A stretch of DNA of 64,000 bases from JAGVSZ01 sp035456405. GTDB lineage: Bacteria; Pseudomonadota; Gammaproteobacteria; Burkholderiales; SG8-39. Position 1 is the stretch's first letter, and every line of letters starts with the position of its first letter. A program made the position numbers and the translations under genes. This document shows, piece by piece, positions 32,468-40,477 of the stretch. The DNA lies in assembly GCA_035456405.1 (NCBI GenBank), contig DATIDG010000080.1, positions 1-64,000 of the forward strand, in the 5' to 3' direction. Below the pieces are notes generated by a model, which was not told the origin of the DNA, searched no databases, and was given only the letters and a program-made list of their open reading frames with translations.

Positions 32468-34170
32468 AGTGTCCGTGTGAGGTATTCCAGGGCTTCCGCC
32501 GCCGGAACCGGAGTCGGCGCGGCGTCGCGGCGGCGCTGGTACTCGATTCTGCCATCCTTGAGCCCGCGGTCCCCAATGACGACGCGGTGGGGGATGCCAA
32601 CTAGTTCCACGTCGGCGAGTAGCACCCCGGGACGCTCGTCGCGGTCGTCGAGCAAGACCTCGATCCCGGCGGCCTGCAAACCGGCATACAGGTCGTCGGC
32701 CATCTTGCGCACGGCCTCGCTCCGGCGGTAGCCGAGCGGGACGATCGCGACGAGGAACGGCGCGATCGGATCGGGCCAGACGATGCCGCGGTCGTCATGG
32801 TTCTGCTCGATCGCCGCGCCCACGATCCGGGTGACGCCGATACCGTAGCAACCCATCTCGAACACGCGCTCCTTCCCCTGGTCGTCGAGGAAGGTTGCCT
32901 TCATCGCCTCCGAGTACCGAGTGCGGAGCTGAAAGATGTGGCCCACCTCGATCCCGCGCACAATCGATAACGTGCCCTTGCCGTCGGGGCTCGAGTCGCC
33001 GGCGACGACGTTGCGGATGTCGGCCACGGTCGCGGGCTCCGGCAGGTCGCGACCGAAGTTGACGCCGGCTAGGTGGTAGCCCTCCTCGTTCGCGCCACAC
33101 ACGAAGTCGGACATCGCGGCGACCGTGCGGTCGGCGATGACGCGGATCGACGCGTCGATACCCACCGGCCCGATGTACCCGGCCTTGCAGCCCATGTGGC
33201 GGACGATCTCGGCGTCGGTCGCGAACCGGAACGGGTCGAGGCCGGGAAGTTTCTGCGTCTTGATCTCGTTGAGGTCGTGGTCCCCGCGCAGGAGCAGGAG
33301 GCAGAACGCCTCGTCGTGCATGACCGCGATTGCCTTCACCGTGCGCCCAAGGGGCAGGCCGAGCAGCGCCGCGACATCCTCGCAACGCGTCTTGCCCGGC
33401 GTAGGCACCTTCTTCATGGCCTCGCGCGCCGCGGCGCGCGGCGTCGCCGGGGCACGCGCTTCGGCCAGCTCCACGTTCGCCGCGTACTCCGAATCCGGAC
33501 AGTAGGCGATTGCATCCTCGCCCGAGTCCGCGAGCACATGGAACTCGTGGGAACCGGTGCCACCTATGGAGCCGGTGTCGGCCGCGACGGCCCGGAACTG
33601 AAGCCCCAGGCGCGTGAAGATGCGCGTGTAGGTGTCGTGCATATTCCGGTACTCGCGCGCGAGATCGTCGAAGTCGGCGTGGAACGAGTAGCCGTCCTTC
33701 ATCGTGAACTCGCGCCCGCGCATCACGCCGAAGCGCGGCCGGATCTCGTCGCGGAACTTGGTCTGGACCTGGTAGAAGTGCACCGGGAGCTGCCGGTAAC
33801 TCCGGATCTCGCGCCGGGCGATGTCGGTGATGACTTCCTCGTGAGTCGGACCGACGCAGAAATCGCGCTCGTGGCGGTCCTTGAGGCGGAGCAGCTCAGG
33901 GCCGTACTTCTGCCAGCGTCCGGACTCCTGCCAGAGCTCGGCGGGCTGCACCGCCGGCATGAAGACCTCGATCGCCCCGGCGCGGTTCATCTCCTCCCGG
34001 ACGATCGCCTCGACCTTGCGCACGACGCGCAACCCGAGCGGCAGCCAGGTATAGATGCCACCGGCGAGGCGTCGGATCAGCCCGGCCCGCAGCATGAGGC
34101 GGTGGCTGACGATCTCGGCGTCGGCCGGCGCCTCCTTCGTCGTCGGCATGAAGAACTGCGAGACCCGCAT
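32452..34170 (-). CDS. proS: Prolyl-tRNA synthetase, bacterial type
   Basis: 572 residues from ATG 34170 (MRVSQFFMPTTKEAPADAEIVSHRLMLRAGLIRRL), the family start; an in-frame ATG at 34197 is an alternative. Class II synthetase: motif 2 region FRDEIRPRFGVMRGREFTMKDGYSFH, then the INS editing domain (VPTPGKTRCEDVAALLG ... MHDEAF) between motifs 2 and 3, and motif 3 MGCYGIGVTRIVGAAIEQNHDDRGIVWP. The C-terminal anticodon-binding domain follows (VAIVPLGYRRSEAVRKMADDL). Divergent from rppH. Confidence 0.96.
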   Translation of the reverse strand: MRVSQFFMPTTKEAPADAEIVSHRLMLRAGLIRRLAGGIYTWLPLGLRVVRKVEAIVREEMNRAGAIEVFMPAVQPAELWQESGRWQKYGPELLRLKDRHERDFCVGPTHEEVITDIARREIRSYRQLPVHFYQVQTKFRDEIRPRFGVMRGREFTMKDGYSFHADFDDLAREYRNMHDTYTRIFTRLGLQFRAVAADTGSIGGTGSHEFHVLADSGEDAIAYCPDSEYAANVELAEARAPATPRAAAREAMKKVPTPGKTRCEDVAALLGLPLGRTVKAIAVMHDEAFCLLLLRGDHDLNEIKTQKLPGLDPFRFATDAEIVRHMGCKAGYIGPVGIDASIRVIADRTVAAMSDFVCGANEEGYHLAGVNFGRDLPEPATVADIRNVVAGDSSPDGKGTLSIVRGIEVGHIFQLRTRYSEAMKATFLDDQGKERVFEMGCYGIGVTRIVGAAIEQNHDDRGIVWPDPIAPFLVAIVPLGYRRSEAVRKMADDLYAGLQAAGIEVLLDDRDERPGVLLADVELVGIPHRVVIGDRGLKDGRIEYQRRRDAAPTPVPAAEALEYLTRTLCAHS

Positions 34171-34357
34171 CGTTCCGCGCTCCGGAAAGGCCTGCATTCT
34201 ATTCGGCACGACACGAGGGGGCAAAACCGCGCTGCGGCGCACCTCGTGCTCCCCCGATTCCACGGAAACCGATGCCGGCGGGATTGGTTTCGGCGCGCTA
34301 TGCAGCCCCGGGGAATTGTGGAAGAATCGGCTCGGACAACAGCTTACGGAGCCGATC

Positions 34358-34909
34358 ATGCTCGATCGCGACGGCTACCGCCCGAACGTCGGCATCATCC
34401 TCTGCAACGTCAGGAACGAGGTTTTCTGGGGCAAGCGGGTCAAGGAACATTCGTGGCAGTTTCCGCAGGGCGGCATCAAGCACGGCGAGTCGCCGGAGCG
34501 GGCGATGTACCGGGAGCTGCGCGAAGAGGTCGGCCTGCAACCGGACCACGTGAGGATCCTCGGCCGCACGCGCGGCTGGCTGCGCTATGACGTCCCGCAG
34601 CAGTGGGTCCGCCGCGAGTGGCGCGCGAGCTACCGCGGGCAGAAGCAGATCTGGTACCTGCTGCGTCTGATCGGGCGCGATTGCGACGTGTGCCTGCGCG
34701 CGAGCGAGCGCCCCGAATTCGACGCGTGGCGCTGGAGCCAGTACTGGATTCCGCTCGATTCGGTGATCGAGTTCAAGCGCGATGTCTACCAGCAGGCGCT
34801 CAACGAGCTTGCGCGCTACCTGGGCCGCGACCGCAGGCCGACGGGACCGCATCATCGAGCGTACGAGGCGACGCCGCGACCGCCCGAAGGCGGGGGCGGC
34901 GCCGGCTGA
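34358..34909 (+). CDS. rppH: RNA pyrophosphohydrolase
   Basis: 183 residues. Removes pyrophosphate from the 5' end of triphosphorylated mRNA to start decay by RNase E. MLDRDGYRPNVGIILCNVRNEVFWGKR is the family start; the Nudix box GGIKHGESPERAMYRELREEVGL is complete (split here to its key residues G, E, REL, EE and G). An R/G/P-rich tail of about 30 residues is added at the C-terminus. ATG 34358 has GGAG upstream. Divergent from proS with a shared 187-base gap. Confidence 0.94.
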   Translation: MLDRDGYRPNVGIILCNVRNEVFWGKRVKEHSWQFPQGGIKHGESPERAMYRELREEVGLQPDHVRILGRTRGWLRYDVPQQWVRREWRASYRGQKQIWYLLRLIGRDCDVCLRASERPEFDAWRWSQYWIPLDSVIEFKRDVYQQALNELARYLGRDRRPTGPHHRAYEATPRPPEGGGGAG

Positions 34910-34933
34910 GCCCGCCCGGGCAGCGAAGCGCCC

Positions 34934-35551
34934 TTGATCCGACTGCTCGACGTCGCCGGCCGCGAAGTCTGGTATCTCGCGGGCACCGCACCCGCGTCTT
35001 TTCTGTTCGTCGACGAGCGGGCAGGGGGGATCCTCGTCAACACGCCGCCGTTCCAAACGCAGCTGGCCGACGCGGTCCAGCGCGTTGCCAGAGTCCGGTT
35101 CATCTTCTATCCCAGCCGGCGCGGCGCGGCGGACGTGGTGCAATGGCGCTCGACTTGCTCGGCACGGACAATGGCGGCGATTGACGAGATTGCGGCGATT
35201 CCCGGTCCGATCGACGAGGCGATCGACGGCGGCGTCCGGATCCATGGGCGACTCGATTTTCTCGCGCTCCCGGGACGGACGAGGGGAACGTGCGCGCTGC
35301 GCTCGAAGATCGAGCCGGCCATCGTGTTCTTCGGCCCGGCGCTCGAACACGCCGACTGGCCGGTGCTCGTGGCCCACGACGACGACGACTCGTACGAGGA
35401 CCGGCTGATCGGGGCACTCGGCCTCCGCGACGTCGCGTTTGAGTTCGGGTTTTGCGACAACTATAGTCACGCCACGAGTCGGACCGGACCCGGAACAGGC
35501 CGGGTTGTCGCCGCGGGGCTCGAGGCGGTACTCGGGTCCGGCGGCGCGTGA
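34934..35551 (+). CDS. Unknown protein, possibly degenerate metallo-beta-lactamase fold
   Basis: 205 residues from TTG 34934 (25 bases after rppH). The order of segments recalls an MBL fold: REVWYLAGTAPASFLFVDERAGGILVN at the start, VRFIFYPSRRGAADVVQW where the HxHxDH motif would be, RLDFLALPGRTRGTCAL where the TPGHTPG loop would be, and DWPVLVAHDDDD later. No metal-ligand His set is present, so if the fold is right it is not a standard metalloenzyme. No family is recognised with confidence. It is followed after 14 bases by the CBS gene with a strong ribosome site. Confidence 0.65.
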   Translation: MIRLLDVAGREVWYLAGTAPASFLFVDERAGGILVNTPPFQTQLADAVQRVARVRFIFYPSRRGAADVVQWRSTCSARTMAAIDEIAAIPGPIDEAIDGGVRIHGRLDFLALPGRTRGTCALRSKIEPAIVFFGPALEHADWPVLVAHDDDDSYEDRLIGALGLRDVAFEFGFCDNYSHATSRTGPGTGRVVAAGLEAVLGSGGA

Positions 35552-35565
35552 GAGGAGGATCCCCG

Positions 35566-36156
35566 ATGTCCCTGGACTACGCCGCACTTCCGCTCCGGCC
35601 GCTCGCACCGGGTGCGCGGATCCGAACTGCGACGCCGCATGGCGGCGAACGGCTCACGCTCGATTCCCGTGCGCTGCGAGTCCTGACCGACTTCGCGGTG
35701 GTCCCCGCGGCGACCGTCGAGCCGGGCATGCCGATACGCGAGGCGAACGAGTACATGATCCGGCGTGGCGTGCGCTCGCTGCTCGTCGTGGATCCGCTCG
35801 GGCGGATGGTCGGCATCGTTACCGCCAATGACATCCTCGGCGAGCGTCCGATCCAGGCGGCACTGGAGCGGAACGTCCCCAGCACCGAGCTGGCCGTGCG
35901 CGAGGTGATGACGCCGCCGGACCGCATGGAAGCGCTGCCGCTCGAGTCGCTGCTCGACGCCCGGATCGGGCACGTCGTGGCCACCCTGAAGCGTGCGGGC
36001 CGTCAGCACGCGCTCGTCGTCGAGCGCAGCAGCGAAGGGGACCTCGTGCGCGGTATTTTCTCCCTGTCGCAGATCGCGTCCGAACTAGGCATTACGATCG
36101 AGTTCGCGGGAGCGGCCTCGACATTCGCCGAGATCGAGCAGGCCCTTGCCCGATAG
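35566..36156 (+). CDS. CBS-domain pair protein
   Basis: 196 residues: N-terminal tail, then two CBS domains (about 45-110 and 113-175). CBS1: VEPGMPIREANEYMIRRGVRSLLVVDPLGRMVGIVTANDI; CBS2: VREVMTPPDRMEAL ... HALVVERSSEGDLVRGIFSLSQIAS. The Asp/Thr pattern that binds adenosyl ligands in relatives is partly present (GIVTANDI). There is no enzymatic domain attached; it probably senses adenine nucleotides and acts on a partner. Ribosome site AGAGGAGG. Downstream comes the rubrerythrin gene with its own promoter. Confidence 0.85.
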   Translation: MSLDYAALPLRPLAPGARIRTATPHGGERLTLDSRALRVLTDFAVVPAATVEPGMPIREANEYMIRRGVRSLLVVDPLGRMVGIVTANDILGERPIQAALERNVPSTELAVREVMTPPDRMEALPLESLLDARIGHVVATLKRAGRQHALVVERSSEGDLVRGIFSLSQIASELGITIEFAGAASTFAEIEQALAR

Positions 36157-36184
36157 GCCTGGGACGAACGGGTAGGCTCCGCGC

Positions 36185-36214
36185 TTGACACGCGGGCGGT
36201 GCAAGATTTATAGT
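36185..36214 (+). promoter_or_regulatory. Strong sigma-70-like promoter of rubrerythrin
   Basis: TTGACA (36185-36190, exact consensus), 18-base spacer, TATAGT (36209-36214). Predicted start about 36221; leader of about 87 bases to the rubrerythrin ATG. Confidence 0.75.
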
Positions 36215-36225
36215 TAATCAACGGT

Positions 36226-36240
36226 TTAGATTAAGTCTAA
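36226..36240. promoter_or_regulatory. Dyad operator at the rubrerythrin start site
   Basis: TTAGA (36226-36230), TTAAG, TCTAA (36236-36240): inverted 5-bp arms in a 15-bp element, flanked by GGT on the left and CCC on the right. It sits just downstream of the predicted transcription start, so a bound protein would block elongation or promoter escape. The 7-1-7 spacing and AT-rich arms resemble Fur-family sites, without matching one exactly. Confidence 0.5.
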
Positions 36241-36307
36241 CCCGCTTCTCTGGGGGCCCACCAGGGCACTCGACGATCTTTCCACGGGACCAACAAGGAG
36301 GCTTCTC

Positions 36308-36730
36308 ATGGCACAGCTGAAGGGTTCGAAGACCGAACAGAACCTCAAGGACGCGTTTGCAGGCGAGTCGCAGGCGAACCGCCGCTATCTCTACTTCGCC
36401 AACAAGGCGGATGTCGAAGGCCAGAACGACGTGTCCGCGCTGTTCCGCTCGACCGCGGAAGGCGAGACCGGCCACGCCCATGGCCACCTCGAGTACCTCG
36501 AGCAGGTGGGCGATCCGGCAACCGGGCTGCCTATCGGTTCGAGCCGGCAGAACCTCAAGTCGGCGGTTGCCGGCGAGACGCACGAGTACACCGACATGTA
36601 CCCAGGCATGGCGAAGCAGGCACGCGAGGAAGGGTTTGGCGAGATCGCCGACTGGTTCGAGACGCTCGCGAAGGCCGAGCGCTCGCATGCGAACCGGTTC
36701 CAGAAGGCGCTCGACGTGCTCGCCGACTGA
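36308..36730 (+). CDS. Rubrerythrin (ferritin-like domain only)
   Basis: 140 residues. Di-iron protein that reduces hydrogen peroxide. The four-helix ferritin-like bundle is visible: NLKDAFAGESQANRRYLYFANKAD (first Glu ligand in GES), RSTAEGETGHAHGHLEYL (Glu and His), NLKSAVAGETHEYTDMYPGM and FETLAKAERSHANRFQKAL (Glu and His). The C-terminal rubredoxin domain of classic rubrerythrins is absent, so it needs an external electron donor. An exact ribosome site (AAGGAGG) lies upstream. A terminator follows before the Fe-S protein gene. Confidence 0.95.
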   Translation: MAQLKGSKTEQNLKDAFAGESQANRRYLYFANKADVEGQNDVSALFRSTAEGETGHAHGHLEYLEQVGDPATGLPIGSSRQNLKSAVAGETHEYTDMYPGMAKQAREEGFGEIADWFETLAKAERSHANRFQKALDVLAD

Positions 36731-36760
36731 GCGGCCGCGAGCCGCGCCCACGGCTCGGAA

Positions 36761-36789
36761 GGAGCGGCCTGCGTGCCGCTCCTTTTTTT
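36761..36789 (+). terminator. Intrinsic terminator after rubrerythrin
   Basis: Perfect 8-bp stem GGAGCGGC (36761-36768) / GCCGCTCC (36775-36782), loop CTGCGT, followed by seven T (36783-36789). Confidence 0.9.
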
Positions 36790-36822
36790 CCTGGAAGCAC
36801 ACAACGGTAGGAGCGCGCTTCA

Positions 36823-38151
36823 ATGTCCGTTCGCGAAGGCAGCCTCGAGGCGCCGACGCGCCACCCGATCGACTGGCGCTCGGCCGATTTCTACGACGAG
36901 GAGAAGCTCGACGCCGAGCTGCACCGCGTGTTCGACATCTGCCACGGGTGTCGCCGCTGCATCAGCTTGTGCAATGCGTTCCCCACCCTGTTCGACCTGG
37001 TCGACTCGAGCCCGACCCTGGAGATGGATGGCGTCGACAAGAAGGACTACGCCAAGGTCGTCGACCAGTGCTATCTGTGCGACCTCTGTTACATGACGAA
37101 GTGTCCGTACGTTCCGCCGCATCCGTGGAATCTCGATTTCCCGCACCTCATGCTGCGGGCGAAGGCAGTCCGGTTCAGGAAGGGCGACGTGCGGTTCCGC
37201 GACAAGTTGCTGTCCGCCACCGACGCGATCGGCAAGCTCGCAGCAATCCCGGTCGTGGCGCAGGTCGTGAACGCTGTCAACCGGAACGGCGCAGCGCGGT
37301 CGCTGATGGCCAAGGCGATCGGCGTCCACCCGGAGCGGCGGCTGCCGCCCTACGCGACCGCTAGGTTCCGGTCGCGCGCCGCGGCGAGCGCGAGCCATCC
37401 GGTGCGCAACGGCGAGCGCACGCCCGGCAAGGTCGCCGTGTACTCGACCTGCTATATCAACTACAACGAGCCCGGCATCGGCCACGATCTTCTGAAGGTG
37501 CTCGACCACAACGAGATTCCGCACGTGATTGTCGCGAAGGAGGCCTGCTGCGGCATGCCGAAGCTCGAGCTCGGCGACCTCGAGGCGGTCGCGCGGCTGA
37601 AGGCAATCAACATTCCGCCGCTCGCGCGGCTCGCGCGGGAGGGGTATGCGATCGTCACCGGCGTGCCTTCGTGCACGCTGATGTTCAAGTCCGAGCTGCC
37701 GCTCCTGTTCCCCGGCGACCCCGACGTCAGGGCGGTCGCGGACGCGATGTTCGAGCCCTTCGAGTACTTCGTGCTGCGAAATCGCGACGGTCTGCTCAAG
37801 ACCGATTTCAAGAAGCCGCTCGGCAAGGTGGCGTACCACATCCCGTGCCATTCCCGGGTCCAGAACATCGGGCAGAAGACGCGCGAGGCGCTGCAACTCA
37901 TTCCAGGCACGACGGTGAAGACCGTCGAGCGCTGCGCCGGGCACGACGGAACCTGGGGCGTGAAGCGCGAATACTTCGACCACTCGATGAAGATCGGCCG
38001 CCCGGTGTTCCGTGCCATGGCCGAGGACAACCCCGATTTCATCAGCTCGGACTGCGCGATGGCCGGCCGGCACATCGAGCAGGGGATGGGAGACACGCGG
38101 GCGCAGCGGCAGCACCCCCTGACTCTCCTCCGGATCGCCTACGGCCTCTGA
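36823..38151 (+). CDS. Fe-S and CCG-domain protein, heterodisulfide-reductase/glycolate-oxidase F type
   Basis: 442 residues. Two 4Fe-4S motifs: CHGCRRCISLC (residues about 42-52) and CYLCDLCYMTKCPY (about 85-98). Two CCG domains follow: VYSTCYINYNEPGIG ... EACCGMPKLELGD, and VAYHIPCHSRVQNIG ... ERCAGHDGTWG, each with the pattern seen in HdrD and GlpC/GlcF proteins. The cytoplasmic enzyme probably passes electrons, and its conserved place next to a rubrerythrin without a rubredoxin suggests it is the electron donor. No flavin subunit is adjacent. Confidence 0.85.
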   Translation: MSVREGSLEAPTRHPIDWRSADFYDEEKLDAELHRVFDICHGCRRCISLCNAFPTLFDLVDSSPTLEMDGVDKKDYAKVVDQCYLCDLCYMTKCPYVPPHPWNLDFPHLMLRAKAVRFRKGDVRFRDKLLSATDAIGKLAAIPVVAQVVNAVNRNGAARSLMAKAIGVHPERRLPPYATARFRSRAAASASHPVRNGERTPGKVAVYSTCYINYNEPGIGHDLLKVLDHNEIPHVIVAKEACCGMPKLELGDLEAVARLKAINIPPLARLAREGYAIVTGVPSCTLMFKSELPLLFPGDPDVRAVADAMFEPFEYFVLRNRDGLLKTDFKKPLGKVAYHIPCHSRVQNIGQKTREALQLIPGTTVKTVERCAGHDGTWGVKREYFDHSMKIGRPVFRAMAEDNPDFISSDCAMAGRHIEQGMGDTRAQRQHPLTLLRIAYGL

Positions 38152-38162
38152 AAAGGACACCG

Positions 38163-38756
38163 ATGATCGCCATGCCCAAGATACAGCCCGACAGCCTGAT
38201 GTCGCTTGAGGCCTACGCACGCAACCGCAAGGAGTTCCGTGCAAAAGTGATGGCGCACAAGAAGGACCGCACGGTCGGCGTCGGCGACCACGTGACGCTC
38301 GTGTTCGAAGACGAGCTCACGATCCGCTACCAGGTCCAGGAGATGCTGCGCATCGAGCGGATCTTCGAGGACGAGGGCATACGGGGCGAGCTCGAAGCGT
38401 ACAATCCGCTCATCCCCGACGGCCGCAACTTCAAGGCGACGATGCTGATCGAGTACACCGACGTAGACGAGCGCAGGCGCTCGCTCGCCCGGCTGAAGGG
38501 CATCGAGCGGCGGACGTGGGTGCGCGTGGAGGGTTGCGATCGCGTCTACGCGATCGCCGACGAGGACCTCGAGCGGGAGAACGAAGAGAAGACCTCGTCG
38601 GTGCACTTCCTGCGTTTCGAGCTGACCGAGGAGATGGCGCGGTCGCTCAAGCACGGCGCAGGGCTCGCGGTCGGAGTCGATCATCCCGAATACGCTGCCG
38701 AGATCCCCGCGCTGCCGACCGCGATCCGCAACTCGCTTGCAGGCGATCTCGCGTGA
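38163..38756 (+). CDS. DUF3501 protein
   Basis: 197 residues. Starts MIAMPKIQPDSLMSLEAYARNRKEFR; conserved stretch VTLVFEDELTIRYQVQEMLRIERIF (about 44-68) and later AYNPLIPDGRNFKATMLIEYTDVDERR. The family is known for its genomic link with the rubrerythrin and Fe-S CCG genes; its biochemical role is not known to me. It carries no Cys pattern or membrane segment. It follows the Fe-S gene by 11 bases and overlaps the next gene's GTG, so it is inside one operon. Confidence 0.85.
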   Translation: MIAMPKIQPDSLMSLEAYARNRKEFRAKVMAHKKDRTVGVGDHVTLVFEDELTIRYQVQEMLRIERIFEDEGIRGELEAYNPLIPDGRNFKATMLIEYTDVDERRRSLARLKGIERRTWVRVEGCDRVYAIADEDLERENEEKTSSVHFLRFELTEEMARSLKHGAGLAVGVDHPEYAAEIPALPTAIRNSLAGDLA

Positions 38757-39328
38757 GACTTCTCGTGCGGGTCGTGCTGGGCGCGATCGCGGCAGCGATC
38801 GCCGGACTGGCTTTTGCGCAGGCGCCGGGAGAGCGGCTGCGCGACTCCGCAGCGGATACGATCGATTTCACTGCGAAGCCGCACGACGAGTTGCCGTTGC
38901 AGCTCCCCCCCGCGCCCAAGAGCGCCGACCTGCTGGAGTTCGACCCTGGTCGCCGCAGCACGCTGCGGTTCTTCGTCGATCCGGCGTCCCTGACCGTCGG
39001 CGCCGACGGCATCGTCCGGTTCACCGTCGTCGTGCGCGGCGAAGGCGCGGCGTCGAACGTCTCCTACGAAGCGATCCGGTGCAAGACCCGGGAACGCAAG
39101 ATATACGCCTACGGCCGGGCCGACGGAACCTGGCACCAGGCCCGCGATCCGGCTTGGACGAAGATCGGCGGCCCCGAGACCGAAGGGCACCGTTTCGCGC
39201 TCTACGAGGACTACATCTGTCCTTCGCGCCAGAGCATCAGGACAGCCCGCGAAGGCGTCGAAGCCTTCCGCCGCGGCGGCCATCCGCGGGCCGCCGACCT
39301 GCTGACCAGCGATCCGATGCCGCGGTAG
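38753..39328 (+). CDS. CNP1-like family exported protein
   Basis: 191 residues from GTG 38753, which overlaps the DUF3501 stop. N-terminal signal peptide (LLVRVVLGAIAAAIAGLAFAQA). The mature part has LRFFVDPASLTVGADGIVRFTVVVRG and AIRCKTRERKIYAYGRADGTWHQARDPAW, the CNP1 pattern. The family is periplasmic and of unknown role. It may share the transcript with the Fe-S and DUF3501 genes. Confidence 0.8.
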   Translation: MRLLVRVVLGAIAAAIAGLAFAQAPGERLRDSAADTIDFTAKPHDELPLQLPPAPKSADLLEFDPGRRSTLRFFVDPASLTVGADGIVRFTVVVRGEGAASNVSYEAIRCKTRERKIYAYGRADGTWHQARDPAWTKIGGPETEGHRFALYEDYICPSRQSIRTAREGVEAFRRGGHPRAADLLTSDPMPR

Positions 39329-39358
39329 GACGGGCGCGACGCGCCCGTTCTCAACCTG

Positions 39359-40477
39359 CTACACCACCACCAGATTATCGCGGTGGATGAGCTCGGGCTC
39401 GTCCACGTAGCCGAGGATCGATGCGATCTCGGACGAGGGGCGGCCGATGATCCTCCGCGCCTCGACCGCGCCGTAGTTGGATAGCCCGCGCGCGACCTCG
39501 CGACCGTCCGGTCCGACGCATGCGACGAGCGCACCGCGCTCGAAGTCGCCCGAAACCGCCCGTACACCGATCGGCAACAGGCTCTTGCCGCCCGTGGCCA
39601 CGGCGCGCGCCGCACCGGCATCTAGCTGCACCGTTCCACTTACCTGTACGTGATCCGCAAGCCATTGCTTGCGCGCAGCGAGCGGCGCAGCGTCCGAGAC
39701 AAGCAGCGTGCCGATGGCTTCGCCTCGCCCCAGTCGCACCAGCGCGTCGGGCTCGCGGCCCGAGGCGATGACTGTGTGCGCACCGCTGCGCGCGGCCCGC
39801 TTCGCCGCGAGGACCTTGGTGATCATGCCTCCCCGGCCGAGCGTCGACCCCGCACCGCCGGCCATGTCCTCGAGGCGAGAATCTCCTGCGTGCGCCTCGG
39901 CCACGAGGGTCGCCGTCGGGTCTCTGCGCGGGTCGGCGGTGAACAGCCCGCCCTGATCGGTGAGGATGACCAGAACGTCCGCCTCGATCAGATTCGCAAC
40001 CAGCGACCCGAGCGTGTCGTTGTCGCCGACCCGTATCTCATCGGTGACCACGGTGTCGTTCTCGTTGATCACCGGGACTACGCCGAGTTCCAGCAGGGTC
40101 TTGAGCGTGGACCGAGCATTGAGGTAGCGCTCGCGGTCGGCCAGATCGGCATGCGTCAGGAGGATCTGGGCCGTGCGCAGCCCGTGGTCGCGGAACGAGC
40201 TCTCGTACGCCTGCACGAGTCCCATCTGGCCGACGGCCGCCGCAGCCTGCAGCTCGTGCATCGTGCCCGGCCGTTTGCGCCATCCCAGCCGCTTCATGCC
40301 CTCCACGATCGCGCCGCTCGAAACGAGCACGATCTCGCGTCCGGCAGCGCGCAGCGCCGCGATCTGCCTCGCCCAGTTCGCGATGGCGTCGAGGTCGACG
40401 CCGGCGCCCTCGTTCGTGACGAGGGAACTGCCTACTTTCACGACGAGCCGCCGGGCGCTACGTACGCGGTCGTTCAT
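39359..40477 (-). CDS. proB: Glutamate 5-kinase
   Basis: 372 residues. First step of proline synthesis from glutamate. Amino-acid kinase domain: RLVVKVGSSLVTNEGAGVD (residues about 9-27) and VLVSSGAIVEGM, then NARSTLKTLLELGVVPVINENDTV and DNDTLGSLVANLIEADVLVILTDQ. The C-terminal PUA domain is from about residue 280 (VQLDAGAARAVATGGKSLLPIGV). ATG 40477 overlaps the obgE stop (ATGA). Ends downstream at 39359; no terminator is seen before the CNP1 gene, which converges. Confidence 0.96.
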   Translation of the reverse strand: MNDRVRSARRLVVKVGSSLVTNEGAGVDLDAIANWARQIAALRAAGREIVLVSSGAIVEGMKRLGWRKRPGTMHELQAAAAVGQMGLVQAYESSFRDHGLRTAQILLTHADLADRERYLNARSTLKTLLELGVVPVINENDTVVTDEIRVGDNDTLGSLVANLIEADVLVILTDQGGLFTADPRRDPTATLVAEAHAGDSRLEDMAGGAGSTLGRGGMITKVLAAKRAARSGAHTVIASGREPDALVRLGRGEAIGTLLVSDAAPLAARKQWLADHVQVSGTVQLDAGAARAVATGGKSLLPIGVRAVSGDFERGALVACVGPDGREVARGLSNYGAVEARRIIGRPSSEIASILGYVDEPELIHRDNLVVV

